Positions 33,527 through 43,988 of a stretch of 64,000 nucleotides of DNA are shown one piece after another (positions within the stretch are counted from its first letter, which is position 1; each line of letters begins with the position of its first letter). The position numbers were made by a program, and so were the translations under genes. Origin of the DNA: Trichopria drosophilae (lineage: Eukaryota > Arthropoda > Insecta > Hymenoptera > Diapriidae); NCBI GenBank assembly GCA_030407085.1, contig CM059586.1, positions 28,073,501 through 28,137,500 on the forward strand, written 5' to 3'. The notes under the pieces were generated by a model. That model had not been told where the DNA came from, ran no database searches, and saw only the letters and a list, made by a program, of their open reading frames with translations.

Positions 33527-33790
33527 CAGTAGAATCCCGGTATATTTGCCCGTTCGGTTGCTCGCCTTCCCCTCCCGTCTCCTTATATTTGTCAAAAGAA
33601 GGGGAGCGCCGCTTCCCCCACTCTCCTAAATTGCGCTATGCTCGTGACGTCACAGCAGGCCCTTCTTGAGGCCGTAGCCCGCAAAGTGGGAGAAAAAGAG
33701 AGCGGTGACATACAAATATAACGGGATGGAAGAGGACAAATATGCTGGGATGCAAATGTAGCGAGATGCAATTATACCAGGACTCTACTG
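33527..33790 (+). mobile_element. pogo-like MITE family P, intact copy, 264 bp
   Basis: The ends are CAGTAGAATCCCGGTATATT and, in reverse complement, CAGTAGAGTCCTGGTATAAT, flanked on both sides by TA (33525-33526 and 33791-33792). CAGT ends with TA duplication indicate pogo/Tigger-like mobilisation. Subterminal regions repeat TATATTTG(C/T) and its complement. The middle carries TGACGTCA and GCAGGCCCTTCTTGAGGC. There is no open reading frame, so it depended on a transposase encoded elsewhere. Confidence 0.9.
33645..33652. promoter_or_regulatory. CRE-like palindrome TGACGTCA, second copy
   Basis: Same position within the MITE as the site at 33054-33061. Its retention in two diverged copies fits common descent; selection cannot be inferred from two copies. 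Confidence 0.5.
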
Positions 33791-33792
33791 TA

Positions 33793-34061
33793 ATCAGAAT
33801 TTTTCAGCAAAATAAATTAATGCTTTTGTAGTAAGAAAACATATTTTCATCTTTACAAAATTAGTCTAAAAAGTGACTCTGATATCCAAAGCATATGGCA
33901 TATTAATACCTAACAAAATTGTTCAGATTGGAAATTGTTATTAACTAATTAATGTTTCGGAACCTCGAAAACTTCTGTAATATAACTTTTTCAAAAATCA
34001 GTTCATTTTTCGGTGGGGGTACGCACGTGTTAAGAGCTTGCTCCATTGTTGGTGAAAGTGG
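33793..34061. other. AT-rich spacer
   Basis: Nothing recognised between the MITE and the following TIR element. Confidence 0.35.
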
Positions 34062-35125
34062 CCCAAGTAAAAAAATTATGAATAAATTATACATAATTTA
34101 TACATAATTATCCATGTATAGATTACGTATAGAATTGAACATGCATGATCTATACATAATCTATACATAAGATATGCAAATTAAAGAAAAGACCAAAATT
34201 TCCACGAAACGATTTCACGAAGCGACACGACGAATCATCGACAAAAATGAGGTATATTTTATTGAAACCATCGAAATTTGACTTCATCACTGAAGTCATT
34301 TAATCACTCGCCACAATTTCTGGATCGTCGTGAATTTTCACGTGACACTAAAAAAATTATACTTACAATTTAAAAGTGGAAAATTACATTTGACTATTAT
34401 TTATTTAATGATTTTATTTAATAATTTGGTTAGTCGTTTCATTATGACGTACTTTTATGGAGGTTCGACCGATGCTGTCAGAAAAATTTGCGCATTTTAA
34501 AAATCAACATGCCTTAGCAACCGCGTTACTAACGATACAATGAAAAGAAGAAGAAAGTGATTTATTTTTGACAGTTTCGGACGAACCTCCACTATAGCAG
34601 GAAATCAGGAATATTACAAAAGAGAACTACATTATCAAATAAATTAAAAATAAATAATAGTAAAATTTGATTTGTTTCATTGTGTTATTGGTTTCTTTCG
34701 GATTTGGCTTTTCAGATTTGAAGCTGCTGACGATTTTCATGGCGATATTTGATAGTTCCTGATAATCCAGGAAAATGTGGTCAGCGGACGTTAGTTTTAA
34801 AGTGGGATGTCGGTGAGAGTTTTATTTTTAATGAAATGTTCCATTTTTTCATGTGCCTTTAATTTTAGATGTCTTTGTTCCGTTACTTGAAATTGCAGCC
34901 TCAGGTTGCAGAATCATTAGATCAAATGTATTTATTTTTCAGACACAGAAATTGGTTAAATAAAACTTATTATTATTAGTACATTACATTTTTATAATTA
35001 TTATTTTTAATATACATTTTGTGTTTATTATGTATAGATTATGTACAGATTATGCATCTTCAATTCCATACACAATCTATATATGGATGATTATGTATAA
35101 TTTATTCACAATTTTTTTACTTGGG
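34062..35125. mobile_element. TIR element of about 1.06 kb, non-autonomous, with long terminal inverted repeats
   Basis: The left end CCCAAGTAAAAAAATTATGA and the right end (reverse complement CCCAAGTAAAAAAATTGTGA) are inverted repeats of at least 100 bp: both continue ATAAATTATACATAAT, ATCCAT-TATAGATT, GAATTGAA-ATGCAT-ATCT and ACATAATCTATACATAA. The interior holds no open frame longer than a few dozen codons and a smaller nested MITE (34458-34591). No target-site duplication could be assigned at the edges (gtgg on the left, gtcc on the right), so the superfamily is open. Confidence 0.85.
34458..34591. mobile_element. Nested MITE, about 134 bp
   Basis: TGGAGGTTCGACCGATGCTG at the left is mirrored by CAGTTTCGGACGAACCTCCA at the right, and TA lies at 34456-34457 and at 34593-34594, one base outside the right end. 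Terminal repeats of about 23 bp with TA flanks fit a Tc1/mariner-type MITE. It lies inside the larger element at 34062-35125 and therefore inserted after it. Confidence 0.75.
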
Positions 35126-35129
35126 GTCC

Positions 35130-35205
35130 CATCGTATAAACACTACAAATGAATCTTTGATCCTCAATTAAAAGGACTCGGGTTCGATTCCGGGCACATC
35201 AAACT
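35130..35205 (+). repeat. tRNA-like SINE head abutting the TIR element
   Basis: GACTCGGGTTCGATTCCGGG contains a perfect B box (GGTTCGATTCC, 35181-35191). About 45 bp upstream, CGTATAAACACTAC may be an eroded A-box region. The sequence starts just outside the right end of the TIR element at 35125. It does not fold as a complete tRNA; a SINE head is the better reading. Its body would extend into the AT-rich sequence after 35215. Confidence 0.6.
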
Positions 35206-35215
35206 TCTCGGTCCC

Positions 35216-35615
35216 AATTTTTTTGTCAAACGTCAAAAAATATTCAAAAAAATTATCTTAATTACTATATAAATTGCAATTTTCTGATTTCAGAAAGGTT
35301 TATTGAAAAAATAAGAAACAACATTAATATTTATAATATTGTTATCTTCTAAATATCCGATTAAATAACAACCATATTTAAATTCCCCAAAGTTATTTTT
35401 GCAAAGTGATGTTAGTTACGTAGCAATATTTTCTTCACGCACTACAACTACTGGTAATTTCGCATAAACACGAAAGAGGAATAATTCGCAAAAAAAACCG
35501 TTGCTGCACAATTTCGAAAATTACATAACACATCAATTTTATAAAATGCTGTACAGTGGTATTAATACAACCAATAAAAATAAGAGTGTATTTCAGTGTA
35601 TTACGCGTAATACTG
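35216..35615. other. AT-rich stretch, possible SINE body
   Basis: T-runs and AT sequence follow the B box. No end or target duplication was identified. Confidence 0.3.
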
Positions 35616-36120
35616 CATATTCCTGAAGCGGGCGTTTCCTGCGGGGCGTGAACTCATCCCGGGGGTTGGTCGGGGGGCATACGGCTCTCGATAATCCTAG
35701 AATAATTCTCGACATCCCACGGCATCCGTAGTACACTGCGAGTATTCACCCGGGATGTAAATACCCGGGGGGTTGCCGGAGCCCTCGCGCGGGCATTAAA
35801 TGTACCTTCTCCCGCACGGGCCCCGACAAATTGCTCGCATGAACTAGAATAATTAGCGTGGTGCTGCTCTCGCGAGCTCCGTGCCCTACGGATCGTCTCC
35901 ATTTTTTTTTGTTTTCGTTGCGTTCTTCCTGAACCAAGTTGCTACGACCCGACCACGATACTCCTTTTTGCGATCCTTGTCGGGAATGTATAAATCGGCG
36001 CCATTTTTAAGGAATCGAATCCTAACGCGGATGCCTTCCTGTTTATTTTAGAAACGGTTCGGATTTTATGCGAGTGTCGCCGAGAGAGCCTAGCGTGTAC
36101 TGCCTCGGAAATAGTTGGAA
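35616..36120. other. G+C-rich island
   Basis: The block around 35630-35900 is among the most G+C-rich in the window, with CCCGGG repeats (GGGATGTAAATACCCGGGGG, CACCCGGGATG). Minus-strand frames 35654-35902 and 35746-35937 overlap each other in different frames and give arginine/proline-rich products of no recognisable family, as expected from base composition. Candidate regulatory or CpG-rich DNA. Confidence 0.4.
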
Positions 36121-36179
36121 TACTTTAAATGATTTAGATGCAGCGCAATTATCGTTTAATTTGTTGGTTTCAGTGCCAT

Positions 36180-36600
36180 TTACGGTCGAATTATTCACTT
36201 TGTTCGATTTGGTTCATTAATTGTTACCACGTCGTTTATTATCTTCTATTGCTTCTCTTCGCTTTCTAATTTTCCATTCTATGCTACTTCATTTACGTTT
36301 TTCATTTCTATCGAAACTTTCACTTGTGTTGTTTGACGCAGGTCATCATTTTATTCGCTTCATTCCCTCCTGATGTTTCTCAATTATCCGTAATTTGATT
36401 CGGTTCGTTTTATTGGAATTTTTCACTTTTTCTAATGGTACCGGAAATATATCGGACATTAATCCTCAATACTTTATTCCTTTTCGATCTACTTATTGCC
36501 TTTGTTTCATACCGATCTTAATTTCTCTTGATTACATCATTGTTGCATTTTCTCGATGTTATGTCCTTCGCTTCTTTATACAGATTTGATACTGTTTGTC
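36180..36600 (+). repeat. TTCATT/TTCT-rich pyrimidine tract
   Basis: The plus strand is strongly T/C-biased, with recurring TTCATTT, CTTCATT and TTCGCTTTC words and no fixed period. It has the same texture as 29760-30070. The 64-codon frame inside (36395-36589) is hydrophobic because of the T-rich codons, not evidence of a gene. Confidence 0.4.
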
Positions 36601-36787
36601 CTTTTATTTGCTGAGGTTAACGATTCCGCTACGATTTTTTACTTTTGGTATTTATTGTATCACGACAACAGTAATTATTTTAAAGTTGTCCAGAGGTCCT
36701 AGTTGGGATGACATGATAAACGAGCTCTTAAAGAAGTCTTTTTTATAATTTTATAAAATATCCATCTGGTAGGGGTTTTATGCTTAA

Positions 36788-36940
36788 GGGGCCATCCATA
36801 ATCTACGTTACCATTTTAGGGGAGGGGGCCAAAAACTATGGTCTATAAAAAATATATGTATAAAAATCATAAAAATGTCTATGGAGGGGTGGGGCGGCCA
36901 ATAATGCCAAAAAAGGTCTTCGTAGTTTATGGATGACCCC
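36788..36940. mobile_element. TTAA-flanked MITE, 153 bp
   Basis: GGGGCCATCCATAATCTACG at the left is mirrored by CGTAGTTTATGGATGACCCC at the right. TTAA precedes it (36784-36787) and TTAT follows it (36941-36944), consistent with a TTAA duplication that has mutated once. Ends of the GGGGCCnTCCATAAnTTACG type with TTAA targets are known from Kolobok- or piggyBac-like MITEs in many animals. The interior is G-rich next to a TATA-rich centre. Confidence 0.8.
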
Positions 36941-36944
36941 TTAT

Positions 36945-37410
36945 GTATATCTTCTTTACCAACTTTCGATGTTATAGTCGACAATGCAGCTTCACAATAT
37001 GTAACTCATTTCTTTAACGGGTGTAAAGATGATCACAACCGCGACTAGCGGCACCACGGGTAATTACAATTTGTGCAGGTACTTTCACTTTCGATCCTGA
37101 ACAGGCGAATTGTCAATTATTCTACTAAATTTAATAACAAAATTGAACTGCTTTAAAAAATGTAGTAAAATTATTTTACTATTGATTATATTTGTTGTTA
37201 TGATTAGTACAACCGATTCGTATGACTAAACGACTTAACTAATTCCTTAGACGCGTGCAGAACGGTAACTTACTTAATGGCTGTAATTAGTTAATTACTG
37301 TGTTGCTTTTTGAAATAGTCAAAATTCGACTAATTTAGTGTCCGAGAGAAATGAGTGCTCATCATCTGTTTGGTTGTGGCAACTAAGCTGCTTTTTAAGG
37401 TTTAAAATTA
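36945..37410. other. AT-rich spacer
   Basis: Nothing recognised between two MITEs. Confidence 0.35.
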
Positions 37411-37787
37411 CACAGAAAAAAATAAGTCTTAAAATTGTTACATCTTAAATTCATCATCAGGTGAGGTTTAATTTAAGCCCGAAATTGCGTTAATTTTCTT
37501 AAATTCAGTCAGTGTTTTGGCTTAAAGTCTTACTTTCAGTAAGCAAACCTGACTTTTAGACGATACTTTGGCTTAAAATAAGATTTATCAAGCTTATGGC
37601 ATCTAAGTTAGACGAATCTTATTTCAAACCAAAATATCGGCAGAAAGTCAGTTTTGTTGTCTGAAAGTAAGACTTTAAGCCTAAATATTGACTGAATTTA
37701 AGAAAATTAACGCAATTTTGGGCTGAAATGAAGCCTCACCTAATGATGAATTTATAGATGTAACAATTTTAAGACTTACTTTTTTAC
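37411..37787. mobile_element. Foldback MITE, about 377 bp
   Basis: Left arm from CACAGAAAAAAATAAGTCTT and right arm (reverse complement GGTAAAAAAGTAAGTCTTAA) pair almost to the centre through AAAATTGTTACATCT, AATTCATCATCAGGTGAGG, TTGCGTTAATTTTCTTAAAT, AAAGTCTTACTTTCAG and TTTTGG(C/T)TT(A/G)AAATAAGAT. The loop lies around 37595-37605. It has no coding capacity. Arms of about 180 bp make it a long-stem foldback that could form a hairpin RNA if transcribed. Confidence 0.85.
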
Positions 37788-37859
37788 CATCTTTCAATAG
37801 CAGATACAAACGTGGTCAATATAGTACCGCATAGGTACTAATAAATAGAACGTAGCCCC

Positions 37860-38310
37860 TTGTAACCCGTATCTTATGCATAAATCGACCCTCTCGGACC
37901 ATTTCCTCGCAAGTTGCTCTCTTTGGGCTGGTTCACGAGTACCTACTCGGAACACTTCGCATTATCCATCGAGTTTATTAATTCTCTCTGTGTGTCTCTT
38001 TATCTTCCTATTCCTTTCTTCTCATTGGACCATTTGCCCCCCGCTATCTTATCCGATTTACTATTGGACGCAAACCCGATGAGCCGGCCCTGCCGGCTGT
38101 TTAAGAGGTGCACTTTGATATATACGAACCTAACGTGCCTAACGCGTCATATTTATAGATATTTATGCATTCCCGCGCAAGTAATTGCAAGAGTCCGTGC
38201 AGACAGCGTCGGGCAGGTGGATCATTGAAATTAGCGCGGGTATGACCCTTGCGGCGTGAGAAATTATTTATCCCGGCTCGCCATTGGGCGCTTTCTGCTT
38301 CCCGAGGTGA
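37860..38310. other. G+C-richer island
   Basis: Unique, less AT-rich sequence with overlapping open frames (37876-38082, 37914-38228) that have no recognisable domain. 38190-38310 (AATTAGCGCGGGTATGACCC and neighbours) has the look of conserved non-coding DNA. Inference only. Confidence 0.35.
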
Positions 38311-39334
38311 AAGATCTGGTCGAAATGATGACGTGAAAAAAATATTTTGTGCCTGAATGCATAGTTCAAAGAAAATATTTATTTATTTAAAATAATTGTT
38401 TATTTTTGGCCATTCTTAACAAAACCAATAAAAAAGATTATCGGCCGCTACATTCAATTTTTGCAATAGAAGGATTTCTTTTGTGTTCGCTTTCAATCCC
38501 TTCGTGGCTTATGGTTTGTCCAAAATGTAATTCGAATAGAATTACTGCAATAAAATCTATTTTCTGTGAATAAATTTTATGTAGAGTGGACTTCTGTGAA
38601 TCTTCTAAGAGAAATTTTTTAAATCATATAGCTAAAAAGATTTTTAAGGACGCCGATCGCTAAGAACTCAAATTTTTAAAAGGATTTTGAAATTTTATAG
38701 GTTACAAATTCGAAGTTTCGATTTTCAAAATAAAAATGCCGGTTCTGCGACCTCTCAGTGTATTTTTTTTCTTATTTTGGTCAGTTTTTTGTTTGTGATT
38801 TTAATGCAATTGTTCTGGTATCATAGAAAATACTGAAAAGAAGTCTGAAAAGATTTTGCACTGTGAATTTATTACTGTTAAATGGATAGATTTTCAAAGT
38901 TGTTGATCGCTAGTTCATTGCTCTATTCACAATGTATGATTTTGAAAACCCCAGTCTCATTGCAATCAAGCAACATTTTAGATTTCCTTGTACCATCTTT
39001 GACCCTGGATTTTGAATGTTATTTAAGATTAGATTTATATGTGTCCATCTTAAAGCTGTCGAAACAATTTTTACCCTAAATGTATTTTTTTAAATTCCGG
39101 GAGTAGAACTTGATTTTGCGTCCTACAGTGAAATATTTTAGTACAAATTATTCAGCCCCTCGTCCGTCGTATTAAAAAATATCGTATGGAACACGGGGGA
39201 AACATCGACAAATGTGATTGTCGCACTCGTCGAAGATCGGTATTTGCGCCCTTGTTACATAATATACTATATTATGCTTGCAATTATGAGCCTATAAACA
39301 AACATTTTATGTGCGTCTTTGACAAGCAAATCAC
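38311..39334. other. AT-rich stretch
   Basis: No feature supported. The plus-strand frame at 38882-39079 is unremarkable. Confidence 0.35.
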
Positions 39335-39520
39335 GATGTGTTTTTTATGCATAATTTTTATTTTTATAGCTAATTTTTTTTCTGATGACAGAAAACGGTC
39401 TGTTCTAACAGAAAACAATGCAAATTTTGCTAGAATAATTCACCTTTTTTTATGATGGTAACGGTGGAAAGGTAGGATTGATTTTTTTCAATAGAATCCG
39501 GAGTTTTGATTATTCTTCGG
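39335..39520 (-). mobile_element. SINE, copy B (3' part, head eroded)
   Basis: On the minus strand it matches copy A at 22.93-23.18 kb through TACCATCATAAAAA, TTCTAGCAAAATTTGCA, TTTTCTGTCATCAGAAAAAA and the terminal TAAAAATTATGCATAAAAAA. The tRNA-like head, which should lie near 39500-39560, has lost its B box. Two copies with a shared 3' end define the family. Confidence 0.6.
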
Positions 39521-41455
39521 GTACAGAAGAAATATGTATGCTTAAAAATTTGACATTTTTCAAACCGTTTATTTAACAGGGCAAACCTTGTACTTTATGT
39601 TAATGTTAAGAGTCTTTTTTTTTTTTTTATACAAGAAAAATTTGGTAGCGCATAACCCCAAATGCAGGCCACATTTTTGCACTTTTAGATTAGGATACCT
39701 CATAACCGTTTCAAAATCAAACCAAAATCATTGGAAGAGAATATTCGTGTCGGTAGGTGCCAGGGCCGACCTGATTTTGATGACCTATATGTAATTTGGA
39801 AACCTTAATAATGGAAAATCTTACATAGTGTAAAGTAGTTGATCATGCACTAGGTAAAATATATATGTAATTTTTTAGAATGAGTGTGAAATTAAACCAC
39901 GTTACGAATTAATTCTATTCCATATTAAGGCAAGTGGGTAATATTTAATTCTTGACCCAAGGACATATTAATGCAATTGATTAAGTAATGAATGTATATA
40001 TAGAGATTATAAAATGTTCTCGTATGCCTTTTAATATTAGTCATTTTGTACAATGTTTGTTATTTATTTATAATTTACTGGCATGTACTTATATAATAAT
40101 GTTAAATGTTATTTTCATGTAACTTTAAAATACAAATTCTAATGATGTTATTTTTTCTTTTTAGGTAAGTTTCTGATTAGCCATACATGAGATCTGTAGA
40201 CCAGCGACTCCGTACGTATTAAAAACTCCATTAAGAATTGTATGGCAGCAGAAAGTGCTATTTTTGACAGTAATCAATTTCTCTGACTAGTCGCTTGAAG
40301 TGAAATTACTAATATTTAACTGACTATATTTTGAGCATCGAATCTGCTAAAGCAATTTAAAGTAATTATAAAGATGTCCAAACGAATTTAAATACTTAAT
40401 ATATTAGAGTAAATATGTGTCATTGTAAAATTTACTACTATATCTTATTTCCACGTCATTTTTTACAATAAAAAGAAGGCTATAAGATTATCATATCTCA
40501 CAGAAAAAGCTATTGTTTATTTCAATGTGTTGAGAACTATCGATTTATTTTTTTTTTCAAAACTATATACATATACACTACTAGTTCACTCAATTTATTG
40601 CTATTCAATGTTTGATTTACTGCTAAATCTGCAACGAATGTCATTTTAATGAAATTTTACTTGATTAAAATTGAAATTGAAATTGCTCTTAGAAATATTA
40701 TTAGAAAATTTGCATAAGATAATATTAAATATACTAATAAGAATACGAAAAACGACCATGAGAATGGTGTCTATATTCAGGAAATTGATCAGTGATTTTA
40801 AACTCACATATGAACTCACGAAAATCGTTGTACCCAGTAAGCCCAGCGATATCATTACTTACTACACACCATCGATAATATTTGTTTTATGTACGAATTA
40901 ACGGATTGTCATTTTAGATGTCGAAATAATTATTTGCATACTCTAAGTTCACATAAACAATGTCAAATTACCGGTCGACGTCTTTTAACTATTCCAAAAT
41001 GCATCAATAAATTTATACTATTCTTAAAGCAAGTAATAGTATTAAATATATTTAATGCAATCTAACGTTATTTAAAAGTAAAAATAACCTTAAAATTTGT
41101 ATGGGAAAATTTTCAATTAAAGCGATATACGCAACTGATAAAGATTCAAATATTTAAGATGAATAATGAATAATTCCAAGTGAATCGATTAGTAATCGAA
41201 GTAATTGAGAATGCACCTTTTTAAGCTGCACATGTTACAGTTAGCGATACATTTTATTTTAGCGATAATCTATCTCTTAAAGCGTAAAGCAATTACCCTA
41301 CTTTATTGGTTCTTAATTATACATACTTCTTGTTTTCACTTGGCCATAAAACTGTAAGTACCGATTCTTTTTCTAAATACGGTCTCGGTACGCTCATATC
41401 TGCATATTTTTTTTCAATGTAGATATTACCTATTTTCTCATTTAAATGTTAAGGT
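39521..41455. other. AT-rich non-coding stretch
   Basis: No gene, SINE or inverted repeat was found. Overlapping frames on both strands at 40646-40901 are AT-rich shadows. Confidence 0.4.
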
Positions 41456-41960
41456 AAACGATGAACCTTAGTCGACTCTATGAAATTAGCCCATATTATA
41501 GCCCCGTGAGAAATGGTTTATCTGGTATCACCATTAGGGCTATACAAATCTCTTGGACTCTACGTGGCTAGTTATCTCGAGGACGACTCGCAAAGGTATT
41601 TGCAATGCGCAATTCGCATCGTCTTGTACGGACAAAACGTCCTTAACCCATTTTGACGCCCATAACTACATCGTTCTTCCCATAGCTCTTGTGTCCAATT
41701 GTCCATATTATATAATAGCCAACATGTACAACTCGACGTGAGTTCCTGTCACTTTCCGTAAAGGATCGGCTCAAATTTCAATTAACTGCTTGAAACTCTC
41801 GACGTTTATAAAAAACTCTCTCGACGTGTGCTCAGCTGAATTTAAGATAATCCAAACTCTTAAACTATTTACATCGTATAAGATGCATCGTGTATGTAAC
41901 GTTTAACGTAAAGCCTCTGCGACTTGTAGCGTTACTCGAGGTATTATTATCACGATAATA
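41456..41960. other. G+C-richer, unique block
   Basis: Non-repetitive sequence with several CGACGT words and a TTTATAAAAAAC site at about 41805-41816. No convincing exon; the 62-codon frame at 41553 begins at TTG. Candidate regulatory DNA. Confidence 0.3.
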
Positions 41961-42879
41961 AAACACAAGCCAAGTTGTTTCAGCATGATTGCAATCGATG
42001 CTCTTTGTACAAGACTAATTCCGATTTTAAAAACAGCGTATCAAGAACAAGATCTCTTTGCGAAACTAAACTAATACTAGCATTTTCTGAGTTTTTAATG
42101 CTAGAATAAAAGAAATGATTATTTAATGATTAGCTAATTGCATATGGCTTCGAAGAAAGAATTTTACTACTTGATGGTTTCGATAACTTTTGTTTATTTT
42201 TGCGTAAAATAATCTTTTCAAATTGAAAGAGTAATAAAATTTGTACATATTTGATTCGCTGAAGCATGTTATTTAATTTTCAATTTGTTGTTAAAACGAA
42301 AGTCCACTTCTTTTCTGAGAAACGTCGTCATTGATATTGAGACGCTGACCGTTTTCCTCTGAGTTCGTTAGCTGAATCAGCACTTACAGTAATGGCGCTG
42401 CAATCGCTGGAAAGGGTCCAGAACGTTACGATAAATAAACTATTGTTTTTTCGATAATGTTTTCTATATTTGCACATCCATGTATGTAAAGTCGAACATT
42501 AGTCATTCTACTACATAAAATTGTATACAGTCACTGAATCGCTTTGCCAGACTTAGTGCCCAGATACTTTACATACTTGTAGCATAATGTAGGATTCTTG
42601 AAGAAAATAATAACAAAATGTGCATCGCTGAATGGTTTCAAATCGTCAATGAGCGTAATATCGATGAAAAGTAATTTAAGCTATATCACCACATAAAAAT
42701 TGCCAATCCGATAAAATAAAAAAAAAACAGATACATATATTATACAGTGAACGTTTTATTTTGCAAATCCTACCGGCTGAAGGAAATAATAATAAATTGT
42801 ACAGTAGACAAGAAATTTGCAAAAATCAACTTGATGCTTAAAGGCTAATTTCATAAAATTGAAAAGTACATGATCACCC
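41961..42879. other. AT-rich stretch
   Basis: Nothing recognised. Confidence 0.35.
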
Positions 42880-43350
42880 CCGCCGCATTACACACGTAAA
42901 AGGAGCAAATTGACGTCGATCCGTCCTTGATCGGCCAGTTCGTATAGATTCGATCAATGTTCAGCACGTGATCGCGATCGTTTAGCCGCGATCGCCCGTG
43001 CGAAAAGCCGCCTCAGAAATATGAGCGTCGCCGATTAACATAACCTCTCGCTTTTCCAGAAGGCGTGGTGTCAGGTAGGCGTACCAACCTAAGCCGGGAT
43101 TCGCATATGAACGACGCGATTGTAATTAAGTATTAAAGCCACTTTCCGGGAAGGTCGTTTTCATCGAGGCGGCAGCGCGGGGCAACATCACCTTTGTGTA
43201 TGTGTACGCGCAATTATTGCGGGTTTCCAATTAACGGCGAGGTCGGGTGGAAAATATTTTCGCTTTAAATGCGCCGATATGAGCGCACGCGCGGTATTTT
43301 ATTAATTTGATAGTCGCGAGGTCGGGAGTAATACATTTAAATTGCAACTA
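42880..43350. other. G+C-rich island with hairpin; candidate conserved regulatory DNA
   Basis: Dense CG words, ATTA/TAAT sites and a hairpin at about 42965-43000 (CACGTGATCGCG ... CGCGATCGCCCGTG) set this block apart from AT-rich flanks. No long open frame is present in either strand, so the enrichment is not due to an exon. Confidence 0.4.
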
Positions 43351-43737
43351 AATCCTATTGCTTTGACCGAAAGAAACTATTACCGCATTGAATTATGAAC
43401 CGAATGGCAATGTCACTCGAGAAGATACCATCCATTTTCAGACAAATTTGTTGATGTGGGTGTATATTTGATTACACACACCTATCCTCAACTGTTGGAA
43501 TCTCTAACAAATATGACGACAATAATTGGAAAAGGGGTTTCATTTGTAATCACAAAATGTACAAAAATAATTAGTCAGGGTAAACAACACTTAAGTTGCC
43601 TTGGACATAACCTTTTATTTCATTGTCACATTTTATAATAATCTCTTTTAAATATAGAACACTCGTTACAAAATTAGAAAAAGAAGTGAAATTCAACAAG
43701 TACTTCTTTCATTCTTGAAGGGTATGATTTTTTTTTT
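43351..43737. other. AT-rich spacer
   Basis: Nothing recognised before the SINE tail. Confidence 0.3.
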
Positions 43738-43988
43738 TTAATATTATTTAATGGTCGGAACCCCTGTTTTACTATATTGTTGCCATATCGTAACATTTTT
43801 GCGAGAGCTGCAGATCGACTTAAGAAGATGGCGCCATACTTCACATTTGTTTATGAAATAGGAACTACAAAAACCTACACCAAATGAAGCAGCGGTCATG
43901 AGTCGATTTGCGACAGATAAACAACATTTTCGAACTCACGACCTCCGACTTTGTAGTCCAGTAAGTTACCGCCTGAGCCACGAAGCCG
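43738..43988 (-). mobile_element. tRNA-derived SINE, complete copy with poly(A) tail
   Basis: Minus strand: CGGCTTCGTGGCTCAGGCGG contains a perfect A box (TGGCTCAGGCGG, rc of 43969-43980). GTCGTGAGTTCGAAAATG provides a B-box-like GAGTTCGAA about 30 bp on. A body of some 180 bp follows and the copy ends in 12 A (T-run at 43738-43749). Head, body and A-tail in one piece make it the best-preserved SINE here, although the B box is mutated. The head differs from those at 18.8, 23.1, 35.2 and 46.4 kb. Target duplications were not resolved. Confidence 0.75.

Noticed and set aside
35130..35205. Functional tRNA gene
   Set aside because: The B box is perfect but the A-box half is eroded and no cloverleaf forms.
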